NCBI GenBank assembly: GCA_963514095.1
Contig: OY741265.1
Coordinates: 24,489,590 to 24,553,589 of the forward strand
Source: Eutrigla gurnardus
Lineage: Eukaryota > Chordata > Actinopteri > Perciformes > Triglidae
Length of the DNA stretch: 64,000 nt
Direction of reading: 5' to 3'
The notes under the pieces are model-generated. The model was not told where the DNA came from and made no database searches. It was given only the letters and a program-made list of their open reading frames with translations. The translations under genes were made by a program, and so were the position numbers. Of the stretch, positions 1 through 13,255 are shown piece after piece (positions within the stretch are counted from its first letter, which is position 1; every line of letters begins with the position of its first letter).

Positions 1-1396
1 GCATGCGCCCTTAAAATAGCACCTGAATAATGCGCCACTGATCAGGTAAAATCTGGTTTAAAGTCAGTTCTGAAACACCAAAATAGCACTAGGGAAACTT
101 TCCGCCGGACCTCGCCTCATGTCTCTGCTGACACGCCCGGGGGAGCACAAGTTAATTTCCTGTCCTACCAACGTGCGTATCTGGCGGAAAGGTCCGCTCT
201 GATGGAAAATAGCGATGATACTTGCGTTGGTGTTGAAAGTGCAATGCACTGGGTGCAAGATAGGGCCCACTGACTTAAGCAAAAGCAATAGTTAGGCAAG
301 AAAAAAACTCAAGGTCCACGTAATAGTTTTAATTTCAGGCCTTCAAGTGCTGATTCAGCCTCTTATTTTGGGAGCTTCCTATGCATCTCACCATGCAAGG
401 TGAGAACAATATTCAGAACAAACTTACAGTTTCAATGAGAATATTTGACAACAACAGTTGTTGTCACAACTGTTCCCAAACAAGTTCAAGAATGAACGTT
501 CAGGTTTGATTAGAAAGAATAAAGTTGATTAAAATACAATAGAATAGCTTGACAATTGCTTAGCTTTCATCCTGAGTTTTCAATCACATTTCACTGTCTT
601 CACTTAACTCTCAGAAAAAGCTCTTAAGCTGATCCTGAACTAATGTTTCCAAGGTCAAGACTGAACTTTTCTGCTTCACTAGAATAGAATAGTTTGACTA
701 AAAACAAAGGAATGTTTTGGATGCATCTCGCCATCTTCAAAGCTCAAGAAAAAATCTTGTAAGTGGACCTTGAGCTTTTGAGATTTTTATTTCAGAAAGC
801 TATTTCCAAGGTTAAGAATGAACGCTGTCTCAACTGGAATATTTAGACAACATAATGTTAACTCACTTATGTGAAATAACTGTTTCCAATGTCAAGAATA
901 ACATGTGGCGCTGAACTAGCTTATATCAGAATGTGACTGTATTTGTTCAGAAAAAAAGAGTCACATCATAAAGAGCTCTGGAGCAACAGCCTGAGAGTGA
1001 ACCTGGACTCGTCATCTGTCATTGTGACAGAAATACACACACCATCATTCATGGTGCAGCAGTGAAGTGGTATTTCAGAAGGAGATCTGAAGGGACTTAT
1101 AATGGGGAGGAAGAGGATGGGACCATCTTTGAAGTCTGATTTATGGCTTCAGAGTTCCTTTTGATGGAGTCTCTGAATAGTCGTCAACAGAGAGAGGTTT
1201 GATTTTTCTTTTTCTTTCATCCACTCTGGCCATTCCTCTTCTTTTATTTCATCTTCTTTTATTTCCTGAGGATGTGTGGGGGATGACCAGTTTCGGTGAC
1301 CAGAAGGGTGTTCAGGGGCCTTTGGGGTAAAGGAAAGGCTAAAAGAAGGGAGGCCCTCTCTCTTCAGTGCCAAGGTTGGTGGTGCCAGACACAAGC

Positions 1397-1468
<72 letters not shown>

Positions 1469-4202
1469 CTCTGTAAGGTCCAATTGTGAGGTCACTCGTG
1501 ACTCCATCGTATGTCATATCAGTTTGCCCACTCACTACACCACCATGGAACTAAAACTCATATCGGACAACTTCAGAGCTGCCATGCCAATCCACTTTTA
1601 CCTCAAGAACATCCTCACTAATTGAATGTTCTTAATTGTATTTGATCTGATCAACATTTAGTTGAATTAAGTAAACAGAGTGGTAACCCAATTATCCCAA
1701 AGGGTCAAGACTTAACTCTCAATTCTGTCAAATGAGAGAGAAATGTGTCACAGGGATTTTGTATAAATAAGTACACAGGCAGGGTACACTGATGTAAGTT
1801 AACAAAATACACTAAATTGTTTACATTTTAATCTGTGAACAAGTTTTTATATTTGTAATGGAAATAAGCAATGCTGTGAAAAATGCTGTGATATAATGCA
1901 TTGGATTGTTGAGCAATTTTGGATCTATATTGTAATTGTCCCTGCTGTTATTGTTATGTCTGTGGGCACAGACATATCATACTCGCTATTCTGGATGGGA
2001 GAACATTACCATCAAAAATATAATCAACATGTTTGCCATTTGTGGAACTCTTATTCACAGACATTATTGAGCTCTGAGCATCACATGTGTATCCCCCTGC
2101 TGTCTCTAGAGTACTCTAGAGCTCTAAATGTGTATTAATCCACCGCTGGAAATAGTCCCCAGAAAATGCATTATTTCCTTCTCTTTGAGTAACATTTGCA
2201 GAAGAAATCAGCCTTTTTTTAAAAGCTATTGATTTGTTCAGCAGGAACCACTGTGCTCGGAGCTGAGTGACACAATCAGGGTTGGGGACTCAGGAAGTCG
2301 TATGTGAGGCGACGCTTTGTTGGCTTTGGTCTTTTTTTTCAACCATAAGAAACAGACACACCACCAGCCTTTAATGCATGACAATTCACAGCAATTGATC
2401 TGTGGAATGTTTTAGCCAGCTGATCCAAAATATGTAAAATGTTTGATTACAGAGGCACTATTACTACATCCTCATGTCCTTACACTTCTACGTGAATGTA
2501 TGCACGTTGACAGGCATTAAACCGTTTCACTCTTCTTTTTAACACTACAGTGAATACAAGGTTATTATCTAACGTGATCGTATGCTTCAGGTTCTGAAGA
2601 GCTGTCCTTTCAGCACTACCCTCCGCACTCTTCTGAAAATCATGACCATCCATCTCAACTTATCCTGCACATTGTCTCCTTTTTGAGCAAAACAACGCTA
2701 TAAACCTGCAGCAGATCCAACCGCTTCCGTTACGGCTGCCTGGTCGCATCAGTCGAGCGCGGCACAGTCTGGTGAACAATTACACCCTCCATCACATGCT
2801 GCTCCTGCTGCGAACGCAGCCAGCAAGGAACGCTCCTTCAGAACTCAAATCAGCGTTATACCGTTGGATCAAACCAACGCCAGAGGGGTGTTTGATCAAG
2901 GCTCAGACAGTGCAGCGCCTTCTCTGACCCCGGACACATGATTGGATGCTTCATTTCATAATCTGTCTGGGGAAACAACCTGAATAAACTTGTGATTTGA
3001 TCAAGAACGCTGGGTCACGACTTTCCCCTACTGTGTTCATTCAGAGGTACAAACAGTATATTTAACCTCTTTTTTTTAAAGAAGAATTTCATCAGTGTTT
3101 TGTCTTCAGGCTCACTGGGTGTGTTAATGGATGAACAATGTGCGCGTGTGGGGAAGACGGAGCGCATTCTGGGAATATCTCTGGTGTAGTTGTTCAACAC
3201 TGCCCTTTTCTTCTCCTTAACAGCGCCTATTCATCACCAAAGGACAATACGCTGTTCTCATTGCTGCAACCAACCAAAGGAGATGGCCGATCGGCTCTGG
3301 CACACGACGCCACAGAAAGGGTTTTGATATAATGACTCACCGAGACGCCAACATGTTTGCAAAGTGCCACATTTGTTGCCTCGAGGCGAGTGTGCCACGG
3401 CAGGAGTCGTAGGGTCTCAAACCACAGAGAAAAAAAACACAGGGACCAACTCTGAGTGTTCAATTGTTTTGTAAAAATGACTTCTGACCGAGGCCACCCC
3501 CTTGTACCCTTTCATTAGAATCCCTAATAGGATGATTCTCGCAGACACTAGATGGATGGATTCCTATAATCTGCGTGCCATTAATAATGAGTCACTAGGC
3601 CCTACTTACAGATTGGAGATGACAGCAGGCTCATATTCTGAGCTAATTTATGTCTGAACCCCGCATTCCTTCACTCACCCCCCTCCTTCTCCTCACACAT
3701 TACATTTCGCAATGTTTTTTTATTGAACTTGATGACTTTTTGGGATTTACAGCTTCTGAATTGAACGTGTTCCGAAGTTCAGATAGCGAGGACTTGTTTT
3801 CCTTCTGTGGTTTTTGCTGCTGATTTGTGGCCAAATGAATGTTCCCAGCTACAATAACTGTTGTGACTTAGTATTACAACACCATGGATTTTGTTTTTCT
3901 CTCCAGGGAAGAGGAACTGAAGGAGAAGGTTTTCACTGGATCGATCTTTTTCAATCCTGGCTGATGAAAAAGGTCACAGCGAACCTTATCAAAAAAGCGA
4001 TTGGTTAAGAAAATGCAATGCATGCAGCCAGGAAAGAAAAGAATCTGAGAATGCAGAAAGTATGACTGGAAGCTTTTCCATCATCTAGTGAATATCACTT
4101 AATCTGTTACTCAATGCCCCATCAACTCACACATATTTTTTTTACATATTTTGTGATACTTCATGTTTAGTTTAGTAATAATAATTCAAACATGGTACTC
4201 AC
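1..4202 (-). other. cldn19: cldn19 intron 1 (partial)
   Basis: This stretch lies downstream of the cldn19 exon 1 splice donor and contains no second claudin exon that I can recognise on the minus strand, so it is read as the beginning of a long first intron running off the left edge. It contains a (TG)34 tract and unremarkable AT-rich sequence. The first ~300 bases contain a 'caccaaaatagcac'-type motif that may be an old interspersed repeat, but I cannot bound it. Confidence 0.6.
1399..1466 (+). repeat. (TG)34 microsatellite
   Basis: Uninterrupted TG dinucleotide tract inside the presumed first intron of cldn19. Short open frames across it on either strand are artefacts of the dinucleotide repeat. 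Confidence 0.97.
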
Positions 4203-4425
4203 TGTCCAGCGAGAGCATGGAGTCAAAGATCTTGCACTGCACCTGTCCCGTACTCTGCGAGGCGCAGCTCATCCATAGCCCCTCGTACAGCCCCACGGCC
4301 GTGATGATGGCGTCGCCGGCGTATGACGACTGCTTCCACTGGGGCAAGGCGGTGGTGGAGATGATGCCGATCCAGCCGCCCAACGCCAAGAAATAACCCA
4401 ACAACTGGAGACCCGAGTTGGCCAT
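4203..4425 (-). CDS. cldn19: claudin-19, exon 1 (partial gene)
   Basis: Encodes the first 74 residues of a claudin, a four-pass tight-junction membrane protein that sets paracellular ion permeability. The peptide begins MANSGLQLLGYFLALGGW, the first transmembrane helix. It continues into the first extracellular loop with the claudin signature: W34 followed by GLW and the paired cysteines (LWMSC...VQCK). From remembered sequences it matches mammalian claudin-19 almost residue for residue and fits claudin-1 and claudin-7 less well. The exon is 223 nt and ends in phase 1 at a GTGAGT donor, as expected for claudin-19 exon 1. The ATG is in an AGGATGG context. Later exons lie beyond the left edge. 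The neighbouring p3h1 gene, in the same orientation, supports the orthology. Confidence 0.93.
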
Positions 4426-4865
4426 CCTTATCGAGAACCTGTCCCTTTACTTCTGTCTGTTTCACTTGCAGCAGCTTTTTTTTTCTCTTTTTGGTTCGGG
4501 TGACCCTGGTGTGTCGCCCTTTTTCTTTTGAGCAGTTCTTGTGGACGCACCTTGTAGCAATCCTGTCACTTGTTTCACTTTTCTCTCAGCTATCTGGTCA
4601 CTCTGAGCATCTCTTTCTGCCTCTCTGCTTTAACTCTCATACGTAGAAGTCCACTCTTTTTCTCGTGAGGTCTCCACGTCCTAGGCTGTTTTTTTGCCCG
4701 TCAGTTAGGGCGATGAGTTGATGTCTCACACCTCAGGACTGTCCTATCTGATTCCTTTATCTCTCTGGGGCTCGGACAAAGTGGAAGAAAGCCTTTCTGG
4801 TGGTCAGTGGTTCAGATCATCAAGCATCATCGCTGGGCTGCCTCACTCTCTGCATGGCTTCTTCA

Positions 4866-4908
<43 letters not shown>

Positions 4909-5141
4909 GCTTGGTTACTTTCCCCCCACTACAATCTTTCCATCTGCTTCAGGCTCAAGTGGCTCAATGAGGGGTAGCAGGGGGAGAAAAAAAATAAAAG
5001 GGGAAAAAAACGTGAAGACAAAAAGTCCTTAACAGGCTGACCACGGAGGGATGGGATAAAGGGCTCGCCTGTGATTGGGCCCCTCTGTGTCGTAGGAACG
5101 CCCACTGGGAGGGAAGAGGGATGAGCTGGTGGGGAAAACAA
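4426..5141 (-). promoter_or_regulatory. cldn19: cldn19 5' UTR and upstream region
   Basis: Region immediately upstream (minus strand) of the cldn19 start codon. It is pyrimidine-rich on the plus strand and contains a (TC)n tract. No TATA box or transcription start can be assigned by eye, so it is listed by position only. Confidence 0.4.
4869..4905 (+). repeat. (TC)n microsatellite
   Basis: Pure TC dinucleotide tract of about 37 bases, roughly 450 bases upstream of the cldn19 start codon. Confidence 0.95.
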
Positions 5142-6420
5142 GTACTGTTACAAATAGAGAGGAAAAGGAAAAAAGATGAGAAAACAGCAATGGTAAAGTC
5201 ATAAAGACAAAGTCAATAAATAGGATAGCCTATAGTCAAGCCTTTCTTGCAAAATTCTTCCAAACGGATTGACTTTGAATTTGTATTGTAGTTAATCCAG
5301 TCGGATCAGTTTAACTAAACTTCCAACGTGCTGTGTCGCCAGGTCTTGGCTGCATTGATCCCTTAAAGGTTCGCCGCCCCAGCTGGAGGTGTGGAGGAGA
5401 TGGTGGTAAAGTGCAACAAACACGCGTAAATCAGCATCTAAACAATGCCGAGCTGAAAAGGACGTGTCACATGCAGACAGGCTCTTTGGAAATTATGGGC
5501 CACCGAGGCAACCCCCACTCCTACCCTATCACCATGGCAACCGCGACAACTGAAGAGAGAAAAAGGGAGAGCGAGAGAGAGTTCACCCGACTGTACATCC
5601 TTACGGGCAGCAAAATGCGGACAGACTCCAGTATTTTGTGTGTTTTGGAGACTTTTCCCACAGTTGCACTCAGCTCAACTCATTACATTACCTTGAATTC
5701 ACTCGGAACTAACTCTATAATTCTATTCTGCCAATTAGACTGTCCACGCACCGGGGCTCGGAGACATGGCCGTTTTCTCACATCTGTAAGAGACATGTCT
5801 CACCAACCCTGCACTCACACATACAGCCCGTCTACGCAACAACCATGTTCTTAACCTAAAGGCAGCTTTCAACAGATCACCTTAGAATGAATAGAAAATG
5901 ATCAAGCAAGATAAAAAGGATGTTATTGGTTGACTTACTGGGTTTTTTTTCTCTTTCCTTGTACTTTCCATTCGCCCCTTTCTGTTCTTTCACTTCACTC
6001 TCCAACAAATCGAACCTTGAACTTGATCCACCATAACATCACAAAAACAACAGAACATGTGAACCTGCATGTGACCGCACTTAATCCGGCACCAAGCATG
6101 TCTTTGAAAGCCCTTAACTGCACATAACACACTCAAACTGTATATGGATAGGAGGTGGTCTACTCACGGTTCACACACCACCCCTGCTGTATTTTACTCC
6201 TCAACTATTTCCTCCACACCATTTGTATAGGTAGAGGTTACATTGGGATTAGTGATGTGGGGATACACAAGATTTTTTAATGTTTTTTTTAAAGAACTTT
6301 TAAGGCACTTTATTTTCATTCAAAGTAGATTTCTTCATTGTACATTTTCTAATTTTATGAATTTCAATAGTAAAAATATTAGTAGTAGTTAGTAGTATTG
6401 AGTAGAATCAGAATAATACA
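5142..6420. other. intergenic, nothing recognised
   Basis: Spacer between cldn19 and the repeats further right. It has open frames up to 173 codons, but none resembles a known family and none has convincing splice or start signals. Confidence 0.5.
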
Positions 6421-6429
6421 CACCAAAAA

Positions 6430-6600
6430 CAAATGTTCAATTTTATTTACTGTATATAGCCCCAAATCATAAAATTGCCTCAGAGGGCTTTACAATCTAC
6501 ACTATTCAACATCTTCTGTTCCAGGACCCTCCATTAGAAAAGGAACAACTACCTCAAAGAAACTTTTAATGGGGTAAAATACGAAGAAACGTCAGAGAGC
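6430..6600 (+). repeat. teleost interspersed repeat fragment
   Basis: The stretch reads 'tagccccaaatca...cctcagagggctttacaatct...aggaacaactacctcaaagaaa', which I recognise as a motif dispersed in many teleost genomes. Its family name and boundaries cannot be given from this copy alone. Confidence 0.45.
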
Positions 6601-6639
6601 ACCAGTGAATGAATGTGACCAAGTTTGAATTGTGGAGGA

Positions 6640-6955
6640 GTGACGGATGGATCTGACGCACACCAGTAGAAGCGCAGCACCCTGAGCAGCAATCTTACTG
6701 GATCCATCTGGCTTCTGGTGCAAAGCTGTTAACAAAGTTTGCTTCATAATTTAAGGTCAGCTTAACAGCTAGGTGTTTAAATCAATTTCAGAAATTGCAT
6801 CGGTAGCTGGTAGTAATGATAGCAAGGCTGCGGTAGTGGAGCAACCTGTCAATCACAAGGTAGGACCGCCCTAAAGCATAGCCTGCTTTATGGTTCATTT
6901 GACTCTAGACGGACTATGATTTCCTAAATGAACATCATGCTGTATAGGTCTAAAA
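6640..6955 (+). repeat. dispersed repeat, copy A (inverted relative to 18.8-19.1 kb)
   Basis: About 315 bases that align along their length with the reverse complement of 18,820-19,115. Shared landmarks are 'ggtgcaaagctgt.aacaaagtt', 'cctgtcaatcaca' and 'tttgactcta'. The two copies are clearly diverged, so this is an old mobile-element family present twice in opposite orientations. Confidence 0.8.
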
Positions 6956-9900
6956 TAATATTAAATGGCTGAATGCACTTACTAGAAGTTGATTTGGATA
7001 AAAGCGTCAGCTAATTCATATTTCTTGAAGACGCATCAGTATGGCTATAAACAAGTTTATTTAAAATTTGAGTTAATGCTTTAATGCTTGTTTCCCCTTG
7101 AGACTAAAACTTAACTCTCAGTGGGAAAATGTCTCTACATCAACATCTTTCTTTCACTTTACTCATTCTAAACAGCTGTACATAGGGTAAAAGAGAATGT
7201 ATAACATATTTCTGAAACAGCTGGATAACAGTGAAATTACATTGACATTGTTTAACATTACAGTTCCGACGAAGTCCATCACTTCATGTGACTTTACCCC
7301 AAGATCCCTATAGTGTCAGTCTGGTCTCCACCACCATTACATCCCTTCACTCTCAGCTCTTATGTCTTTGATTCAACTCTTCACAAAGTAAAAACCAGCT
7401 AATGTGGTTCATGCACACTCAACTAAGACATCAGGGGCCTATGAGGTTATCTGCCGTTGTCAGGGTAACGGTGAGACACATGTGGACATGTAAACAGTAC
7501 CGTAAAATTATGTTACACAACAGACCGGTTGTTGATTAGTTTATTTGAGGGGGGAAAAAACTGATAGGAATTATTATTATTCAGTGAAGCAGCTTCACTT
7601 TGATAACACAAGAAGGACATTTGTATGCAGCCATACATCTGGAAGATACCACACATCAATTGGCATGTAACCTGTTCCTGAGTTAACACTATTCCCAGAC
7701 CTTGTTGGGCTCTCCCATAAACTTAAATTACACTATGTCAAGCCTTTCCTGTTCACCCGGAGAGCTCACTTGAAAAGGTGGCATCCGAATGAATGCGAAC
7801 TCCGAAATGTCTGTGCCCCAAGGAGAATTCAAGTGCTCCTGAAGAGACTGTTGGCTCTGCTCATTGTGGAGTTGAACAGGGCATCTTTTCCCCAAATGAA
7901 ACACTGAGAATGAGGAGGAGGGAAAACAGTTTGAAGTGTTTGGCAAGGTAATTGTTGTTGACTGATGTCCTAATTGCTTCGATTATGCCATTTCGGAGAC
8001 TTGAATCTGAAGATCTGTGGTTGGCGAGAGTAGTTTCCTGTAAATCTTGTAAGTCTAATGACATTCAGAGGCAGTGCGTCCCACGAATTCAATTCTTTTC
8101 ATCCCACTGTTTCCTAAACTTACTATGGTCGACCTTGCTTTCATGCCTGGATTCAGTTCAATAGTTGGGTCATCGCCTTCTGGTGATGGTTGTAGTGAAG
8201 CGTGTGACTCGCAGGGGAGCAAAGGCAGAGCCCTGGCTTTCCATCCTCTCCAACCTGCTTGTCCTCCATCACTTTTACTGTCTTTCCATCTGTCCTTCCT
8301 CTTCCTTCCCTCCAGCTCCTCACTAGAGGATACATGGTTCAGTGGGTGCCATCGGTTACTCCCTCTCTCCATCGTCTCTCTCCCCACCTCCCCAGATTTT
8401 CCAGACCCCTGCCGCAATAAGCCGAGCTTAAGAGTCAGCTGAGCTGATCAAAGACCGTAGCCATGTAGTGGCTAACAAGAGGTGAGAGTTCCCAACGACA
8501 CAGGACCTCCCAGGGGTTTCCACCACCATAGAGCTACTGTAACTAGAATCGACATGGCAGCGACCGGCTGATGTACACCCTGCTTGCGTGGCTGCATGAG
8601 TAGCCATGTGGTATGCTTTACACAGATATGGGTTTTCCTGGGAAAATGGATGTATTCTTGCCGAGGCTGAGCTCAGCTCCATGGGACATTTTTTCGGTTT
8701 GCTCTACTGATTTTAAGTCTGCAGTGGGTGCCACCCTCCATTACCTAGCATCCCCCTAGTGTGGGGAAGGCCCAGGTTTGGTTCCCACCAGTCTCCTGCC
8801 TCCAACCCCACCACCCCCACCTTCTCTATCTACCACAGTCTTCGTCACGGCGACCCCGTCCAGTTTCCTCTCCATGCTCTGGCCCCCTATTATTACTCTA
8901 ATTAGCCCTAGCAGGCTTTCCCTCCTCTTCCTCCTCCTTTTGTTCCCCATTGCTTCCTTTGTCCTTCATGACCTTTTCCCTCTGAATCTCCTCCATATGG
9001 CTTTTACACTCTGTACTGTAGCTTGGCTGTAAACCGCCGGTTGACCTCAGAAGGAATGAAAGCATAATCCTCAGCAATGGATGTTTTTTTGTATGGTTGT
9101 ATATTCTGGATTTTGTGTTTCAGATTATTGTTAGAAAGTGGAGAAAAATTAAATAATCTGTGAAGATTTGTCTTCATTTAAAAATGACTGTTTGTAAAAA
9201 GGCACTCCTGCGATGCTGTCGCCTGACCTGTTGCATTAGCAAACTACTGCTGTTCTCTTTAATAATGCAAAAAATGTGGGAAACAGCGATAATAACAGAT
9301 AATCAATACATTAATCTGTTTGATGATACTTGATATTTTGTGCAACGCTTTTGCAAACCAAATCAATGCAAAGACAAAGAGAAGCAGAATGATGCGAATG
9401 AAGCACATTTTTTACTTGAGCGAGTTGAAATAATTAAACTCAAGTAAATTATTTGCATGATGCTCTGATGCAAAAACCTATCGGCAATGAGATTCTCCTC
9501 CTGTCGTCAACTAAATCAGAAATGGAGACAAAATATACCCTAGCGTTCTGGTCATGCAGAGCTCTACTATAGAACCTCACATAAGTACAGGCCAAACAAA
9601 ACTGTATAAACCAGAGACTGCCCAACGTAAAAACAACAAGGTCACTGCCGTATTTATGCCTATGACCTTAATTGCTGATAAGTGCTGATGGAGCAGCTAT
9701 AGTGTTAGCATAGCCTACCTCTGATCAATCTGAACTCCATTCAGTTCATCCTTAGAAAGATTACTGCATTATGTATATTAGTTACATCTTTACGTCTTTT
9801 AGGACTATGTTGTGAGGAAGATTGGATGAGATTCAAGACTGTAAGGTTAAATTGCAAATTTTTTAAAGTATTTTTTTAAAGGCATTGTTCAGAGAAATGT

Positions 9901-12900
9901 ATTTTTTCCCATGGTATGAAGTTTATCAAAGTTAGGGTTACTTATTGACCTCAATTTGACTCTTAAGGATAAATACATGTTACTTTGCCATAACTCTCCA
10001 TTTTTTATCTATCTTCTCCCAGTCTCCTCCTCTTCATCCACAATACAAACATAAATTATCCAGCCTATGCTTTGTCTTTGTCTCCTTCCGTCGTTCCCTT
10101 CTTACCCTCTGCCACTTGGCACCTACCCAGCGCCCATTGTACCATACGCTTGCTGGAACCAAATCTCATGCACCTGCATGTACAGGCTCTGTCCAGTTCC
10201 CTGAATTCCTGAAAGCACTGTGCAGGTCCGATCCTTGAAGAAAGTCAGGGACATGGGGGAGGGATAAGGGGGAACAGAGAGGAGAGTAGAAACCTTTTTA
10301 GTGGTGCTGGTGGTTTAGTGGCGAATGCTCCTCTTATGGATGCACATTTATTTGGAGCCGGAAAGAGCTTTATTGTAGTCTCAGGATAACCCAGGGCTCT
10401 GCAAAATGACTGCTTTTAATGGGGTCCCCAGAAAAAAAGGGCCTTTCTGGTCTGAAGTGGGGCCTCTGAGTTCCACTGTAGCACTACAGCTTCCTCTCGT
10501 CCTTGATGGATTTGGGAGCATGTTCTGGGTTTCAATCCAAATGTGTTTTTTGGAAACTAGGAAAACCAAACTCATATTGCAAAGATTCTCTCATATTTCT
10601 TTTGAAGAAATTATATGGCAAATAAATTGAAATGGATTACACGATAACATAGATTTGACATTATAAAAGTAAAAGTGCTGTCCATGTATAACCATCCACC
10701 TTCCTCGCAATTTTCATCTTGAATACATTAAATGGCACTTTGTGATGAGTGCTTAGTAGCTAATGTTAACGACATGTTGATGCTAGGGCATAAACACAAA
10801 ACACATTCAGTAAGATCCAATCAATATTCAGAAAATATCAAATTGTCTCCCCAATATTATGATAATTTTATGCTCTCATAATATGCATACAATTTGACAA
10901 ATCTGTGTTCAAAGGAGAGAGTAGTCACCACGTCTCATCGTGCCTAGACGGCGTAGGTTACAGTTAGTGACCTTCTTTTTGTTATATTTAAAAGCTGAAC
11001 AGCGAAGTGACACTGTTGTGTGCGGGGTCTGCACTCTACTGATAGAAGCAAACAGCTGTCGAGAGCTAACAGCCTTTTCTGGCGAGAAATTCACACTCTA
11101 CAAAACTACATTCAACAAAACTAGTGCCATGACCCCCAGTCTTCGCGCTTTGGCCATTTGACCTGTGTTTGACGTCATAACAACCATAATAACCAACAGT
11201 GGCATTTGGCTTTTTGTTTTCGAAACCCACAAAAGCAGTGAGTTGAAAAAGTGAAAATTAGTAGCTGCTTCAATAGTTGTATTTTTATGGAAGTTACTTA
11301 ATTAACCAAATGCTCCTCTTTCTGGCAAGTTCACTTTGTTGTATTCGGGCAAATGAACATGAAAACGGAGAAGAGATGGAAGAAAACAGCTTGCATTCAT
11401 CTACAGCTATCCATCATGTAATCATGTAGACGGTTGCTGTTCAAGTATGAACAAATATGAACTATATGCAGTAGTTTCCCAAATACTCTCATGCTGACTC
11501 TTGTGGACTCAGTGGACAGGTGATTGTCATGATAATGAATTTGAGGCTTTTTGTGTGACATTGTCACAGTAAAATGGCTAAAGTAGGTCAAAACCACAAA
11601 AATATAGTAGGTTTAGGAAAATCATTATGTTTGAGCTTTAAATAACTACATAAATTAAGTGAAACGTAAACAATGTAACATGACTACCACCATTTGTAGT
11701 CTTTCTCCCTTTTTCTCATTCGTCCCTTGCTCTGAGCGCAGCCTATTCACACATTCATTGTCATCAGTACTTACTATATGGTGTAAAATGAGATGAAAAA
11801 TGCAAGAATTAAATTGTCGCACGCTAATGTATGACGCATGACTTAAAAATGTTTGTGTAATTTATCAGAATCGGAAAGGAGTTTATTGCTGTGTTCTAAG
11901 GTTAGTGTGGCTCCTTTAAGGGGTAGAGCAGTGCGCATGTGTGGGTGTAACATGTGTGTGGGTTAGAGCGAGAGAGAGAGCGAGCCGGGTGTGTTAACGA
12001 ATGCAACAGTAAATGGCAGCTACAGCGAGAGGCTAGTTAGCAAAAGTTAATATAGAGTTTAGCAATAAATGTACAGTGCAGGTCAAACTTGCCTTGGTGT
12101 TCAGTGTGGACAATAATTAAAAAGTCTAAATAATAGAGCAAAAATACTGCTCATAAACATAAATAGAAAAACAAGTAGACTGCGTGTCAGTGGGGGAAAA
12201 AAATCTTCTTGTTGCAAGAGGTTTTGGTCTTGACCGACCTCAAACTCTCTGGGATGCCATTTGGTGAGACTGGACTAAAAGGTTTACATTGAAAATGCCA
12301 TGGTAAATGTAACAATATTCAACCTGGTAAACATCAGCATGTTAACATTGTAATTCTTAGCTTAACGCTCCATTGCAGAGCAGCCTCACAGAGCCAAACA
12401 ACTTGTGTGACACTACTTGGCAGTACATTATTTTTGGAGATCACACGTCATCTGATAACCCAACATGAGAAGTCAGTTGTGTGTCATAAGTCCTAGAAAA
12501 CCATAAATGTTTGCTTGAGATGACCTTCAGTGACAATCTGTGAGAAATTCACTCGAGTGATGGTGTGTCTGGGGTCATACTGCAGTATGTGTGTGTGTTT
12601 ATAATGTACGTGAGTCCAACATCAACAGACAGGCAGTGGGAGGTAGAGGACCAATAGGCCTGAGGGTGAACAGCTGAGGGTGACTATAGAGAGATTAAAA
12701 AGGGAATGTGGGACTTAATCCACTGGCATACAGCAGTCCCTCGGAGTCTCCACTCACTGAGAGAAAGCAAAGAAAAGACGAGCATTCCTCCTAGCCCCTC
12801 GCTAAACAGCACATAGACCAGGGCTGCAGATGCCATTCTCCTGCCATCTGGCCTTAACCAAACACTGAACAGCCCCTCGACCCTGATCCGCACCGGTCCT

Positions 12901-12972
12901 CCACCCCTCAACCCTCCCCTTTACCTTCACACACTCTCCGTCTTCACCATCAACTCTCTGCAGTCGCAAGCG

Positions 12973-12973
<1 letters not shown>
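6956..12973. other. intergenic, no gene recognised
   Basis: About 6 kb of AT-rich spacer. I find no exon with recognisable protein similarity, no tRNA-like fold and no bounded transposon. Pyrimidine-rich stretches near 8.2-8.4 kb and 8.8-9.0 kb create low-complexity open frames that I do not regard as genes. Confidence 0.5.
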
Positions 12974-13042
<69 letters not shown>

Positions 13043-13061
13043 GTTGTTATTATTATTATTA
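12974..13061 (+). repeat. (ATT)n microsatellite
   Basis: Trinucleotide ATT/TTA tract of about 88 bases with a single TTG TTG interruption near the right end. Confidence 0.96.
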
Positions 13062-13255
13062 CCTATAATGAGGAAAGTGAAAGTGTAGTGCCTCGATTCC
13101 CCCACAGGTTTTTTTTTATTTATTTATTTTTATAATAATGTCTGTCTGAAGATACCTGTATTCGCCAACTACGTTTTAATGGAATTGCTTTGGTAGAAAG
13201 CAGCTTGGGTCCATGTTAACTTCCTGTCAGCTGATGTCATTCACATACAATTGTT

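Noticed and set aside
1149..1625. Open frames across the TG/CA tract (and at 18.3, 19.2, 19.6 and 20.0 kb)
   Set aside because: Poly-Thr-His or Cys-Val products of dinucleotide repeats; no flanking coding signal.
8074..8442. Overlapping 120-122 codon frames on both strands near 8.1-8.4 kb
   Set aside because: Low-complexity CT-rich stretch creates open frames in both directions; no homology or splice evidence.
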